Source: JBEGHD01 sp049334165
GTDB lineage: Bacteria; Bacteroidota; Bacteroidia; Flavobacteriales_D; Sanyastnellaceae
Length of the DNA: 64,000 nt
Reading direction: 5' to 3' (one strand)
NCBI GenBank assembly: GCA_049334165.1
Contig: JBEGHD010000009.1
Of the stretch, positions 1 through 6,904 are shown one piece after another. A model generated the notes under the pieces. The model ran no database searches. It saw only the letters and a program-made list of their open reading frames with translations, and was not told the origin of the DNA. Numbering within the stretch: position 1 is the first letter of the stretch; each line of letters begins with the position of its first letter. A program made the translations under genes and the position numbers.

Positions 1-1
1 T

Positions 2-529
2 GAGATTCAAGACATCTCAGACGCTCTAAATGTGAATCCACTTAAGTTTGAAGGCAAGGCCAGAAAGTCGGTGCGCAGCCGCGTAACCAACATTTCAACG
101 CATTTGAAAGAAGACATTGGAGTGGATCAGTTTAGACAAAAAGTGATGAATCACATCACAGACATGTATGACGATGCAGTGCCTTACGAATTCACCGAAG
201 AAGACAAGGCAGCCATTCAAAAACTGGCCGATGAAAAGTACAGCCAGTGGAGCTGGAACTTCGGCTACTCACCGCGCTATGGCTTGAAAAATGGATTTAA
301 AGCAGAAGGTGGCCACGTGGAAGTGCACCTCGATGTTGACAAGGGAATTATTACGGATTTAGACATTTTCGGAGACTTCTTTGTCAACAAAGACATTGAG
401 CCCGTAAAAGAGGCCTTGATAGGTGTTGAGCATCGTGAAGAATCAGTATTGAAAAAACTCAAAGAAATTAATAGCAGCGAATATTTCAACAAGGTATCTG
501 AAGAGGAGTTAGCAAAAGCGTTTTTCTGA
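2..529 (+). CDS. lplA: Lipoate-protein ligase, C-terminal part (5' end outside window)
   Basis: The reading frame is open from the first base of the window, so the gene starts upstream and only about 175 C-terminal residues are visible. LplA-type enzymes adenylate lipoate and attach it to lipoyl domains of 2-oxoacid dehydrogenases and GcvH in the cytoplasm. The visible part holds the end of the catalytic domain (ALNVNPLKFEGK, then SVRSRVTNIS, typical of the family) and the small C-terminal accessory domain, with the characteristic W-x-W-N-F-G-x-SP stretch (WSWNFGYSPRY). The catalytic lysine and lipoate-binding loop lie outside the window. A GTG at 32 is an internal valine, not the start. It ends in TGA with 107 bp before the next gene. 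Confidence 0.85.
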   Translation, partial: EIQDISDALNVNPLKFEGKARKSVRSRVTNISTHLKEDIGVDQFRQKVMNHITDMYDDAVPYEFTEEDKAAIQKLADEKYSQWSWNFGYSPRYGLKNGFKAEGGHVEVHLDVDKGIITDLDIFGDFFVNKDIEPVKEALIGVEHREESVLKKLKEINSSEYFNKVSEEELAKAFF

Positions 530-636
530 TTTTGACTATATTTCAAGTGTATTTGACTTATTGATACTGGTACTCAATATAATTTGTAAACGACCCCGAC
601 CGTTATTAGCATCTCATACTACTTACTAACTATCTA

Positions 637-1572
637 ATGAAAACTCTCCTAAAGATCTCACTGCTTCTAGTCTTTTTCTCTTTTGAATCTTGTCTTGTCT
701 ATCGTGGTTATGTGAATGTAGATAATGCTTTTCATGTTCCTACGGTCAACAATAACGTTTGCAAAAGGCTGAAGGGAAAGGTGATTGTATATGGGATTTT
801 TGTAGACTCCAGGCAAACCGGACTCTGGACTGAGCACGACATTACCAGCACCATCGACTCGATCAACTACGCCATGAATTGGGTAGAAAAGCAAGGACAA
901 AAGGCTGGAGCTGCGGTTGACATTGATTTCATTTACCATCAGGATGACAAAGGAACAATTCCGATAAGAGGAATACTTTCTGGTCAAACCCTGAAAGGCA
1001 CACTCTTCGACAACGGTTACCGCGGAGGTTACGCAACAAGAAAAGTAGACCTTTGGGCAGACAAGCTGGCCCGTGATGCTCATCGCTCGCTTGAAACCGA
1101 TAGCTCCGAAATTACAAAAACGAAAATCCGTCCTCGAGGTAGAGATGAGTTACTGGCAACGCTTCGTGATATTCACGGCACAGACAATGTGGCTTTGATG
1201 TATTTCTTAAACAACTATTACTCAGATGAAGTCTCAGTTGCCATTCATACATCCGAAGATGAAGAGCCCGAATACGCTGTGGTAAGCTTCAAACAACCTG
1301 CAATTATTGCTCACGAATTTTTGCATCTGTTTGGTGCGCTCGATCTTTACATTACTCCTGGAATGCGCAAAAACAAAATCAAGAGAAAGAGAGAATTTGC
1401 TATGCGCGAATTTCCGAATGAAGTTATGGCGTTTTATTATCGAAGATTAGACACCCTCAATATTAGTCCTTTAACCCAGTATCTGGTTGGTTGGGACAAC
1501 GAGCTAAGCCCGGAACATAAAAACATGATTTTGAGCAAAAAAGTCGAAGTTGCGAAGTACTGTGTTCATTAA
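637..1572 (+). CDS. Putative lipoprotein zinc metalloprotease with metzincin-like motif
   Basis: This is a 311-residue protein with a hydrophobic N-terminus ending in FESC, a loose lipobox, so it is probably an exported lipoprotein. Residues 226-236 read HEFLHLFGALD, an HExxHxxGxxD zinc-binding motif. In snapalysin-type (M7) and related metzincin-like proteases the third ligand is Asp rather than His, as here. The protease assignment rests on that motif, on its place in a helix-like stretch (IIAHEFLHLFG) and on an extracytoplasmic location. The rest of the protein is not recognised. ATG 637 is preceded by no clear ribosome-binding site. It stands alone between lplA and an acetyltransferase gene. 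It could also be an inactive homologue. Confidence 0.6.
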   Translation: MKTLLKISLLLVFFSFESCLVYRGYVNVDNAFHVPTVNNNVCKRLKGKVIVYGIFVDSRQTGLWTEHDITSTIDSINYAMNWVEKQGQKAGAAVDIDFIYHQDDKGTIPIRGILSGQTLKGTLFDNGYRGGYATRKVDLWADKLARDAHRSLETDSSEITKTKIRPRGRDELLATLRDIHGTDNVALMYFLNNYYSDEVSVAIHTSEDEEPEYAVVSFKQPAIIAHEFLHLFGALDLYITPGMRKNKIKRKREFAMREFPNEVMAFYYRRLDTLNISPLTQYLVGWDNELSPEHKNMILSKKVEVAKYCVH

Positions 1573-1642
1573 TCCATTCCAGATTCAAAACCTTCAACTT
1601 CTCCAAAACTTATCTTAACTTCACATTAGATTTTAAGATAGG

Positions 1643-2179
1643 ATGATCGCCAAGACTTTTCCGAAACTCGAAACTTCACGACTGACGCTGCGACAGATCT
1701 CAGAAAGCGATCGAGAGCTCATTTTCAAGGGCCTCTCCCACCCCGAAGTCATCAGATACTACGGTGTTAGTTTCGACAGTCTGGAAGCCACTAAAGAGCA
1801 AATGGAATGGTTTCGCGATCTGGAGAAAAAGGCCACTGGTATTTGGTGGGCCATTTGCTCGAAAGATCAAAGTCAGTTCTACGGAGCAGCAGGATTCAAT
1901 AATCTTGATAGAAAAACCGCCACTGCTGAAATCGGTTTTTGGCTTTTACCAGAGTTTTGGGGAAAAGGAATAACCACAGAAGCTGTCGAGCTGGTTCTTG
2001 ATTACGCCAGTTGTACGCTCGATTTGAAACGAGTAGAAGCTTACGTTGAAATCGAAAATGAAAACAGCAAAAACGTTCTTCAAAAGCAGGGTTTTGTTTT
2101 GGAGAAAACCATGAGCAATTGCGAAGAGAAAAACGGAAAGCTGATCAGCCTTGATGTTTTTGCGAAGCATTTTAAGTAA
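1643..2179 (+). CDS. GNAT family N-acetyltransferase (RimJ/RimL-like)
   Basis: A 178-residue protein with the full GNAT fold of the RimJ/RimL type: an N-terminal LETSRLTLRQI strand, the acetyl-CoA-binding motif A (LLPEFWGKGITTEA, matching the Q/R-x-x-G-x-G/A loop) and a C-terminal N-x-x-S-x-x-V-L-x-x-x-GF segment (NSKNVLQKQGF). Enzymes of this class transfer acetyl from acetyl-CoA to protein N-termini or small amines. The substrate cannot be read from sequence. ATG 1643 follows AGATAGG, a usable ribosome-binding site. It lies 70 bp after the metalloprotease gene, on the same strand. Confidence 0.85.
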   Translation: MIAKTFPKLETSRLTLRQISESDRELIFKGLSHPEVIRYYGVSFDSLEATKEQMEWFRDLEKKATGIWWAICSKDQSQFYGAAGFNNLDRKTATAEIGFWLLPEFWGKGITTEAVELVLDYASCTLDLKRVEAYVEIENENSKNVLQKQGFVLEKTMSNCEEKNGKLISLDVFAKHFK

Positions 2180-2199
2180 ATGCTAAATTCAGTTTCTTG

Positions 2200-2215
2200 T
2201 GACAATTATTTGTCA
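2200..2215. promoter_or_regulatory. Perfect palindrome TGACAA-TTAT-TTGTCA upstream of reductase gene
   Basis: Arms of six bases (2200-2205 and 2210-2215) pair perfectly around a 4-bp spacer, 46 bp before the ATG of the reductase gene at 2261. Size and position suit a dimeric repressor operator of the MarR/TetR kind. No T-run follows, so a terminator for the upstream acetyltransferase is less likely. The regulator is unknown. Confidence 0.35.
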
Positions 2216-2260
2216 ATCTTATACTTACCGTGGTTTAGATTTCCATAACTTCGGCCACCT

Positions 2261-3328
2261 ATGACAGAAATTGACAAAACAAAGCCCGTATTGGTCACAG
2301 GCGCAACTGGATATGTTGCTGGCTGGCTAGTAAAAAAGCTTTTGGAAGAAGGACTCACAGTTCACGCTGCAGTGCGAGACCCCAAAAATGAAAAGAAGTC
2401 GGCTCACCTCAGAAAGTTGGCTGAAAAAGCCGATGGAAACATAAAGTTTTTCAAATCAGATTTATTGGTAGAAGGATCTTATGCCGAGGCTATGAAAGGT
2501 TGCGAGTTGGTTTTTCACACAGCATCTCCTTTCACTTCAGATTTTGACGATCCGCAAAAGGAACTCATCGACCCAGCAGTAAATGGCACAACCAACGTGC
2601 TTGAGGAGGCCACCAGGACCGACTCCGTGAAACGAATTGTACTCACCAGCAGCTGCGCGGCAATTTACACCGATGCAATAGAGTGCAAAGAGGCCCCAAA
2701 CGGTAAACTCACTGAGGAAATCTGGAATACTACCGCCTCGCTCGACTACCAGCCTTACAGCTACTCAAAGACACTTGCTGAGAAAAAAGCCTGGGAGATC
2801 AACAAAGCTCAAAACCGTTGGGATTTGGTGACCATCAACCCAAGTTTAGTGATGGGGCCACCACTTAACCCGGGGGCTACGACCTCTGAAAGCTTCAGTC
2901 TGCTAAAGCAACTTGGCGATGGCACTATGAAAATGGGAGTGCCTAATGTGGGTATCGGTTTGGTAGATGTGCGCGATGTTGCCGATGCTCACTTCGCGGC
3001 TGGCTTCACACCAAAAGCAAGTGGAAGATACATCACTTCGGCCCACAACACCAACTTTCTGGAACTCGGAAAATCCCTGCAACCCAGGTTTGGAGATTCT
3101 TTTCCCGTACCCAAAAAAGCGTTGCCCAAATGGGTCGCTGTTTTGTTCGGACCGATGATGGACTCATCCATCAGTCGAAAATTTCTCCGAAACAATGTGA
3201 ACGTAGAATGGAAAGCTGATAACTCGAAAATCAAAAACGAACTGGGAATACACTTCCGACCTCTCCGGGAAACCATGGAAGATGGATTTCAGGTGCTGGT
3301 TGACGAAGGGATTTTAAAAGGGAAATAA
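2261..3328 (+). CDS. NAD(P)-dependent epimerase/dihydroflavonol-4-reductase-like protein
   Basis: A 355-residue extended short-chain dehydrogenase/reductase. The N-terminus has the Rossmann nucleotide-binding motif (VTGATGYVAG, residues about 12-21), and the catalytic Tyr-x-x-x-Lys is visible as Y166-SYS-K170, with an upstream serine stretch (LTSSCAAI) supplying the catalytic Ser. The overall pattern, including INPSLVMGPPL, is that of the dihydroflavonol-4-reductase/cinnamoyl-CoA reductase group. In bacteria these reduce varied carbonyl compounds and the true substrate is unknown. It starts 82 bp after the acetyltransferase gene, behind a perfect palindrome that may be an operator. The C-terminus is complete and no active-site loss is seen. 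Confidence 0.85.
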   Translation: MTEIDKTKPVLVTGATGYVAGWLVKKLLEEGLTVHAAVRDPKNEKKSAHLRKLAEKADGNIKFFKSDLLVEGSYAEAMKGCELVFHTASPFTSDFDDPQKELIDPAVNGTTNVLEEATRTDSVKRIVLTSSCAAIYTDAIECKEAPNGKLTEEIWNTTASLDYQPYSYSKTLAEKKAWEINKAQNRWDLVTINPSLVMGPPLNPGATTSESFSLLKQLGDGTMKMGVPNVGIGLVDVRDVADAHFAAGFTPKASGRYITSAHNTNFLELGKSLQPRFGDSFPVPKKALPKWVAVLFGPMMDSSISRKFLRNNVNVEWKADNSKIKNELGIHFRPLRETMEDGFQVLVDEGILKGK

Positions 3329-3365
3329 ATCAGTTCTATCATGTGAAAGACCCATCAGTAGTAAA

Positions 3366-3923
3366 ATGAACCCTTTCGAAATCTACACCGACCGACTTCT
3401 GATCAGAAACTTATTGGTTTCCGATTTGGAGGCTTTTCTCGCTTACAGGAGTGACCCCGAAGTAGCACGCTACCAGGGTTTCGAACCTTTCGATCTTGAC
3501 AGAGCCAAAGAGTTCATTCTGGAAAACGCAGAGAAAACAATCGGAATGCTTGGTGAATGGGTGCAGTTTGCAATTGAACTCAATCCGACCAAACAGCTGA
3601 TTGGCGACTGCGCCATAAAAATTAGTGCTGACGATCACCGCCTTGGTGAAGTAGGTATAACTATCTCTCCTACCTTTCAGAAAAGTGGTTACGCTAAAGA
3701 AACACTGACTGCGATAGTCGACTACCTGTTTTCACTCGATGATTTCCATCGGATAACAGAAAGAGTTGCTCCCGAAAACACTGCCTCAGTTCGCTTGCTG
3801 GAAAGCCTGGGTTTCAGAAAAGAAGGCCATTTCATTGAGAATGTTTTTCTAAAAGGAAGATGGCAAAGCGAATTGCAGTTTGCTTTGCTTAGAAAAGAGT
3901 GGGAGGAACAATCTAAATCTTAA
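3366..3923 (+). CDS. GNAT family N-acetyltransferase (RimJ/RimL-like)
   Basis: A second RimJ/RimL-type acetyltransferase of 185 residues, distinct from the one at 1643. It shows the YTDRLLIRNLLVSDLEAF N-terminus, motif A as ISPTFQKSGYAKETLTAIVDYLF (Q-K-S-G-Y-A loop) and the C-terminal ENTASVRLLESLGF stretch. Predicted cytoplasmic; it transfers acetyl from acetyl-CoA to an unknown amine or N-terminus. It starts 37 bp after the reductase stop, so the two are probably co-transcribed. Divergence from the 1643 paralogue argues against a recent local duplication. Confidence 0.85.
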   Translation: MNPFEIYTDRLLIRNLLVSDLEAFLAYRSDPEVARYQGFEPFDLDRAKEFILENAEKTIGMLGEWVQFAIELNPTKQLIGDCAIKISADDHRLGEVGITISPTFQKSGYAKETLTAIVDYLFSLDDFHRITERVAPENTASVRLLESLGFRKEGHFIENVFLKGRWQSELQFALLRKEWEEQSKS

Positions 3924-3944
3924 AAATAACTCAAGACTTAAACT

Positions 3945-4334
3945 ATGGAGTCTATAATTTCTCAAACGACTGCGGCTTATTCCTTACTCGTGCTGCTGTT
4001 CGCACTTGGGTTCTTCCATTTGCTAATTTTGGTCGGCATCATTCCGCACAGCATCATTTGGGCAGGGAAAATTAAAAGTCGTAAACAGCTTATCCAACTT
4101 GAGATGTTTTCAATATTTATTCTACTGGTTGCTGCGTTAATTGCAGTTTTAAACACAAGTTTGGTGGAAGTAGATGTATCTCAAACGAGCCTGAAAATCG
4201 CTAACTGGGCCCTTTTCGGTTTCTTTGTGCTAAACACTCTCGGAAACCTTACAGCAAAAACTAAATTTGAAAAGTTTGGATTCGGAAGTCTAACAATAAT
4301 CATGGCTTTTCTGGCATTGGCACTCGCACTTTAG
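3945..4334 (+). CDS. Small four-helix integral membrane protein, unknown function
   Basis: A 129-residue protein with about four hydrophobic segments (roughly residues 10-35, 45-68, 80-100 and 108-129) and a short basic loop (GKIKSRKQL) between the first two, so it is probably an inner-membrane protein. No catalytic or binding motif is recognised. It starts 21 bp after the acetyltransferase at 3366 and is likely in the same transcript. Function unknown. Confidence 0.7.
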   Translation: MESIISQTTAAYSLLVLLFALGFFHLLILVGIIPHSIIWAGKIKSRKQLIQLEMFSIFILLVAALIAVLNTSLVEVDVSQTSLKIANWALFGFFVLNTLGNLTAKTKFEKFGFGSLTIIMAFLALALAL

Positions 4335-4473
4335 CATTGAATCCTAATGGGAGAGATTTGTGAGCTCCCCATTTGTTTCGACCTCTTGTCATAAACATGG
4401 TTGTCCGGCTTTATTATTTGGTTTAATTTGAGAGCATTAGCACAACCAAAATTTTAATAGCACTTCAGCACCT

Positions 4474-4929
4474 ATGCAGATCAATTCACTAGACTCACGT
4501 CAGGAACTAGAAAAAGACAGTAAAACCGAAAAAGTCTATTTGCAGTTTTCAAATTTACTCTCATCACTTCGCAAACAGGAGTTAGCTGATGAAGTTGTGG
4601 AATCCATCAACCTCGAGATTGCGAAAGTAAATACCGCAGAAAAAAGTAAACTGAGAAATGCCATCCGAAAAAGCCAGACTCGTATCTTAAGAGTAGTCGA
4701 GCAAAAAGCCAAAATCGTGCCTGTAAACTACTACCGCAACCTGTGGCTTGCCCTGGGTATGGCTGTTTTTGGAGTTCCCTTCGGTGTGATTCTAGGGCTG
4801 TCACTCGATAATATGTCTTACCTGGCTATCGGCCTGCCATTTGGAATGGGCATCGGCATTGCAATCGGAACCGGAATGGATAAAAAAGCCAAAGAAGAAG
4901 GACGTCAGCTTGACTTTGTTTTGCGGTAG
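4474..4929 (+). CDS. Hypothetical protein with cytoplasmic helix and glycine-rich membrane hairpin
   Basis: A 151-residue protein. The first 85 residues are hydrophilic and helix-rich. Residues about 90-135 hold two membrane segments rich in glycine (FGVPFGVILGLSL and IGLPFGMGIGIAIGTGM), like glycine-zipper membrane hairpins, followed by a short charged tail. Not assigned to a known family. It begins a likely operon with the RDD gene (32 bp downstream) and the AlkB-type gene, and 140 bp of noncoding sequence precede it. Confidence 0.65.
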   Translation: MQINSLDSRQELEKDSKTEKVYLQFSNLLSSLRKQELADEVVESINLEIAKVNTAEKSKLRNAIRKSQTRILRVVEQKAKIVPVNYYRNLWLALGMAVFGVPFGVILGLSLDNMSYLAIGLPFGMGIGIAIGTGMDKKAKEEGRQLDFVLR

Positions 4930-4961
4930 ACTCAGGCTTTTTAAGTTTAACTCATAAAAAA

Positions 4962-5513
4962 ATGAAGCACTTACTCCAAAGGGGGCTAGCCTACTACATC
5001 GATTGCATCATCTGCTTTGGAGCCGTCATGCTCATTTTGCAATGGGGGATACTTTCAAACATTCGAGACGACATTGGAATTACAGACGATTGGTTCAGAG
5101 AAAGCTGGAACATGCAGCTTTACGTACTGACTACGATTTCTTTGCCTACCTGGCTTTACTTCGCCATGTTCGACAGCAATCATTCAAAGGGAACTCTCGG
5201 TAAAAGACTATTCAAACTATCTGTACTCAGAAGCGAAGATTCGAATCGGATTTCATTCGGAAAATCTTTTGGAAGGACCATCCTCAAACTTTTACCATGG
5301 GAAGTTGCTCACCTCGGAGTGATTTTTCCCACACCACTTTACTTTGCAAAAGAACCTGAAATTCAACCAATGACTTACATTGGAATTGCTCTTTTTGGAA
5401 TCTACGTCCTCAGCATTCTTCTTAGCAAAACGAATCAGTCTATCTACGATTACTTGTTAAAAACAAGGGTTGTGAAAAGTAGTCGCAAGGCGAAATCCGT
5501 GAACGGAGTTTAG
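4962..5513 (+). CDS. RDD family membrane protein
   Basis: A 183-residue protein with the features of the RDD family: an N-terminal LLQRGLAYYIDCIICF segment (R near the start of the first helix, D inside it), about three membrane helices, and a conserved STGxxxxx-like loop seen here as SKGTLGKRLFKLSVL. The function of RDD proteins is poorly known, with some linked to ion homeostasis. It sits 32 bp after the preceding membrane-protein gene and only 8 bp before the AlkB-type gene, which suggests one transcript. Confidence 0.8.
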   Translation: MKHLLQRGLAYYIDCIICFGAVMLILQWGILSNIRDDIGITDDWFRESWNMQLYVLTTISLPTWLYFAMFDSNHSKGTLGKRLFKLSVLRSEDSNRISFGKSFGRTILKLLPWEVAHLGVIFPTPLYFAKEPEIQPMTYIGIALFGIYVLSILLSKTNQSIYDYLLKTRVVKSSRKAKSVNGV

Positions 5514-5521
5514 AAACGAAA

Positions 5522-6196
5522 ATGAAATTGAGTGCCGAATCTTTAGAACAGCCTAGCCGAAAGTCTGTTCCAACCTTGATGAGTTATTCCGATTCCTCAA
5601 ATCGCAAGAGTCCCAACCTACTCTCCCATGATGGCGTTGTTCATTATTTCCCACAATTAGTTTCACCCGCTGAAGCTGACGAATTCTTGCAGCTTTTGCT
5701 CAATAATATCGAATGGCAACACGATGAAGTAGTGATGTTTGGCAAGCGGATTATCACAAAGAGAATGACTGCCTGGTATGGCGATCGACCTTTTGACTAC
5801 ACCTACTCAAAAATTAAACGGACTGCTCTCGAGTGGACTGAGGAATTAAAAAAGTTAAAACTAGTCGTTGAAAAAGTAACCGGTGAAACTTTCAACTCCT
5901 GCCTTCTAAACCTCTATCACTCTGGAGAAGAAGGAATGGGCTGGCACAGCGACAATGAAAAAGAGCTTGAGAAAAACGGAGCAATTGCTTCGCTGAGTTT
6001 TGGCGCTGAGCGAAAATTTGTTTTCAAGCACAGGCGGACCAATGAGAAAGTTGAGATCCAACTGGCTCATGGTAGTTTGTTGCTGATGGCTGGTGAAACA
6101 CAAAAACACTGGTTGCACCGCCTTCCTCCCACTAAAAAGATTTCTTCACCCAGAGTGAATCTCACTTTCAGAACAATCGCGGAGCAATCAACCTAA
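5522..6196 (+). CDS. alkB: AlkB-type alpha-ketoglutarate-dependent dioxygenase
   Basis: A 224-residue Fe(II)/2-oxoglutarate dioxygenase of the AlkB class, closest in pattern to ALKBH2/3-like enzymes that remove alkyl groups from DNA or RNA bases by oxidation. Iron ligands are visible as H142-x-D144 (MGWHSDNE) and H199 (KHWLHRLPP), and the 2-oxoglutarate-binding arginines sit in RVNLTFR near the C-terminus. The N-terminal 35 residues are polar and not part of the fold. ATG 5522 lies 8 bp after the RDD gene stop, so the two are co-transcribed. No adaptive-response regulator is nearby. Confidence 0.9.
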   Translation: MKLSAESLEQPSRKSVPTLMSYSDSSNRKSPNLLSHDGVVHYFPQLVSPAEADEFLQLLLNNIEWQHDEVVMFGKRIITKRMTAWYGDRPFDYTYSKIKRTALEWTEELKKLKLVVEKVTGETFNSCLLNLYHSGEEGMGWHSDNEKELEKNGAIASLSFGAERKFVFKHRRTNEKVEIQLAHGSLLLMAGETQKHWLHRLPPTKKISSPRVNLTFRTIAEQST

Positions 6197-6218
6197 TTTC
6201 TTTTTGTAACTATGTCGC

Positions 6219-6848
6219 ATGACAGGGCCACAAAAAGTTTGGTATGCCAGCTACGGATCGAATATTCTCGAAAGTCGATTTCGCTGCTACATTGCCGGAG
6301 GCAAGCCAGAAGGTGCAACGCGAACCTACAAGGGTTGCAGAGATAAAACGCTTCCAGAAGACAAAGAACAAATCATTATTTCAAGTGAAGTTTATTTTGC
6401 CCGATCTGCAAAAACCTGGAATGGCGGTGGCGTGGCCTTCATCAAGAACAATTTTGATGAACATCATCAAACACTCGGACGAATGTACCTCATTTCTCAA
6501 GAGCAGTTTGAAGACGTGGTCAGACAGGAGATCGGAACCGAAGAACCACTAGAAATTGACTTCGACCTGGTAAGCGAAATGGGAAATCTGGTAGTGAAGC
6601 CTGATTCGTGGTATGGGAATATCATCTTTCTCGGCAAGAGTCGTGGTCATCCGATATTCACTTTTACGAGTGATACAGATTTGTTAGATCAATTAAACAT
6701 GCCGAACCAACACTACCTGCGCACCATCAGTAAAGGTTTGAGAGAAGCATATGGCTACTCTGATTCAGAGTTGATTAACTATTTTCAGAAGTTGAGTGGC
6801 ATTAAAGGCACAGCAATGGAAAGTGAAGTCGGGAGAATGATAAAATAA
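6219..6848 (+). CDS. Gamma-glutamylcyclotransferase-fold protein
   Basis: A 209-residue protein beginning WYASYGSNI, the YGSN substrate-binding loop that marks the gamma-glutamylcyclotransferase (GGCT/AIG2) fold. Family members act on gamma-glutamyl amines and peptides. An acidic catalytic residue, normally a Glu in the middle of the domain, is plausible around EEPLEIDFDL but cannot be fixed by eye. The protein is longer than many GGCT domains, with an unassigned C-terminal third. It is the last gene of the rightward run, 22 bp after the AlkB-type gene, and converges on katG across a shared stem-loop. Confidence 0.65.
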   Translation: MTGPQKVWYASYGSNILESRFRCYIAGGKPEGATRTYKGCRDKTLPEDKEQIIISSEVYFARSAKTWNGGGVAFIKNNFDEHHQTLGRMYLISQEQFEDVVRQEIGTEEPLEIDFDLVSEMGNLVVKPDSWYGNIIFLGKSRGHPIFTFTSDTDLLDQLNMPNQHYLRTISKGLREAYGYSDSELINYFQKLSGIKGTAMESEVGRMIK

Positions 6849-6875
6849 AAAGGTGGTCCGTTTCCAGACCACCTT
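6842..6875 (-). terminator. Bidirectional-looking terminator between GGCT-like gene and katG
   Basis: Arms AAGGTGGTC (6850-6858) and GACCACCTT (6867-6875) form a perfect 9-bp stem with an 8-base loop. On the minus strand the stem is followed by a U-rich tract (complement of 6842-6849), the layout of an intrinsic terminator for katG. On the plus strand the downstream tract is only moderately T-rich. Confidence 0.8.
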
Positions 6876-6904
6876 CCTACATTCTAAAGTTAGGAACTGA
6901 AGAA

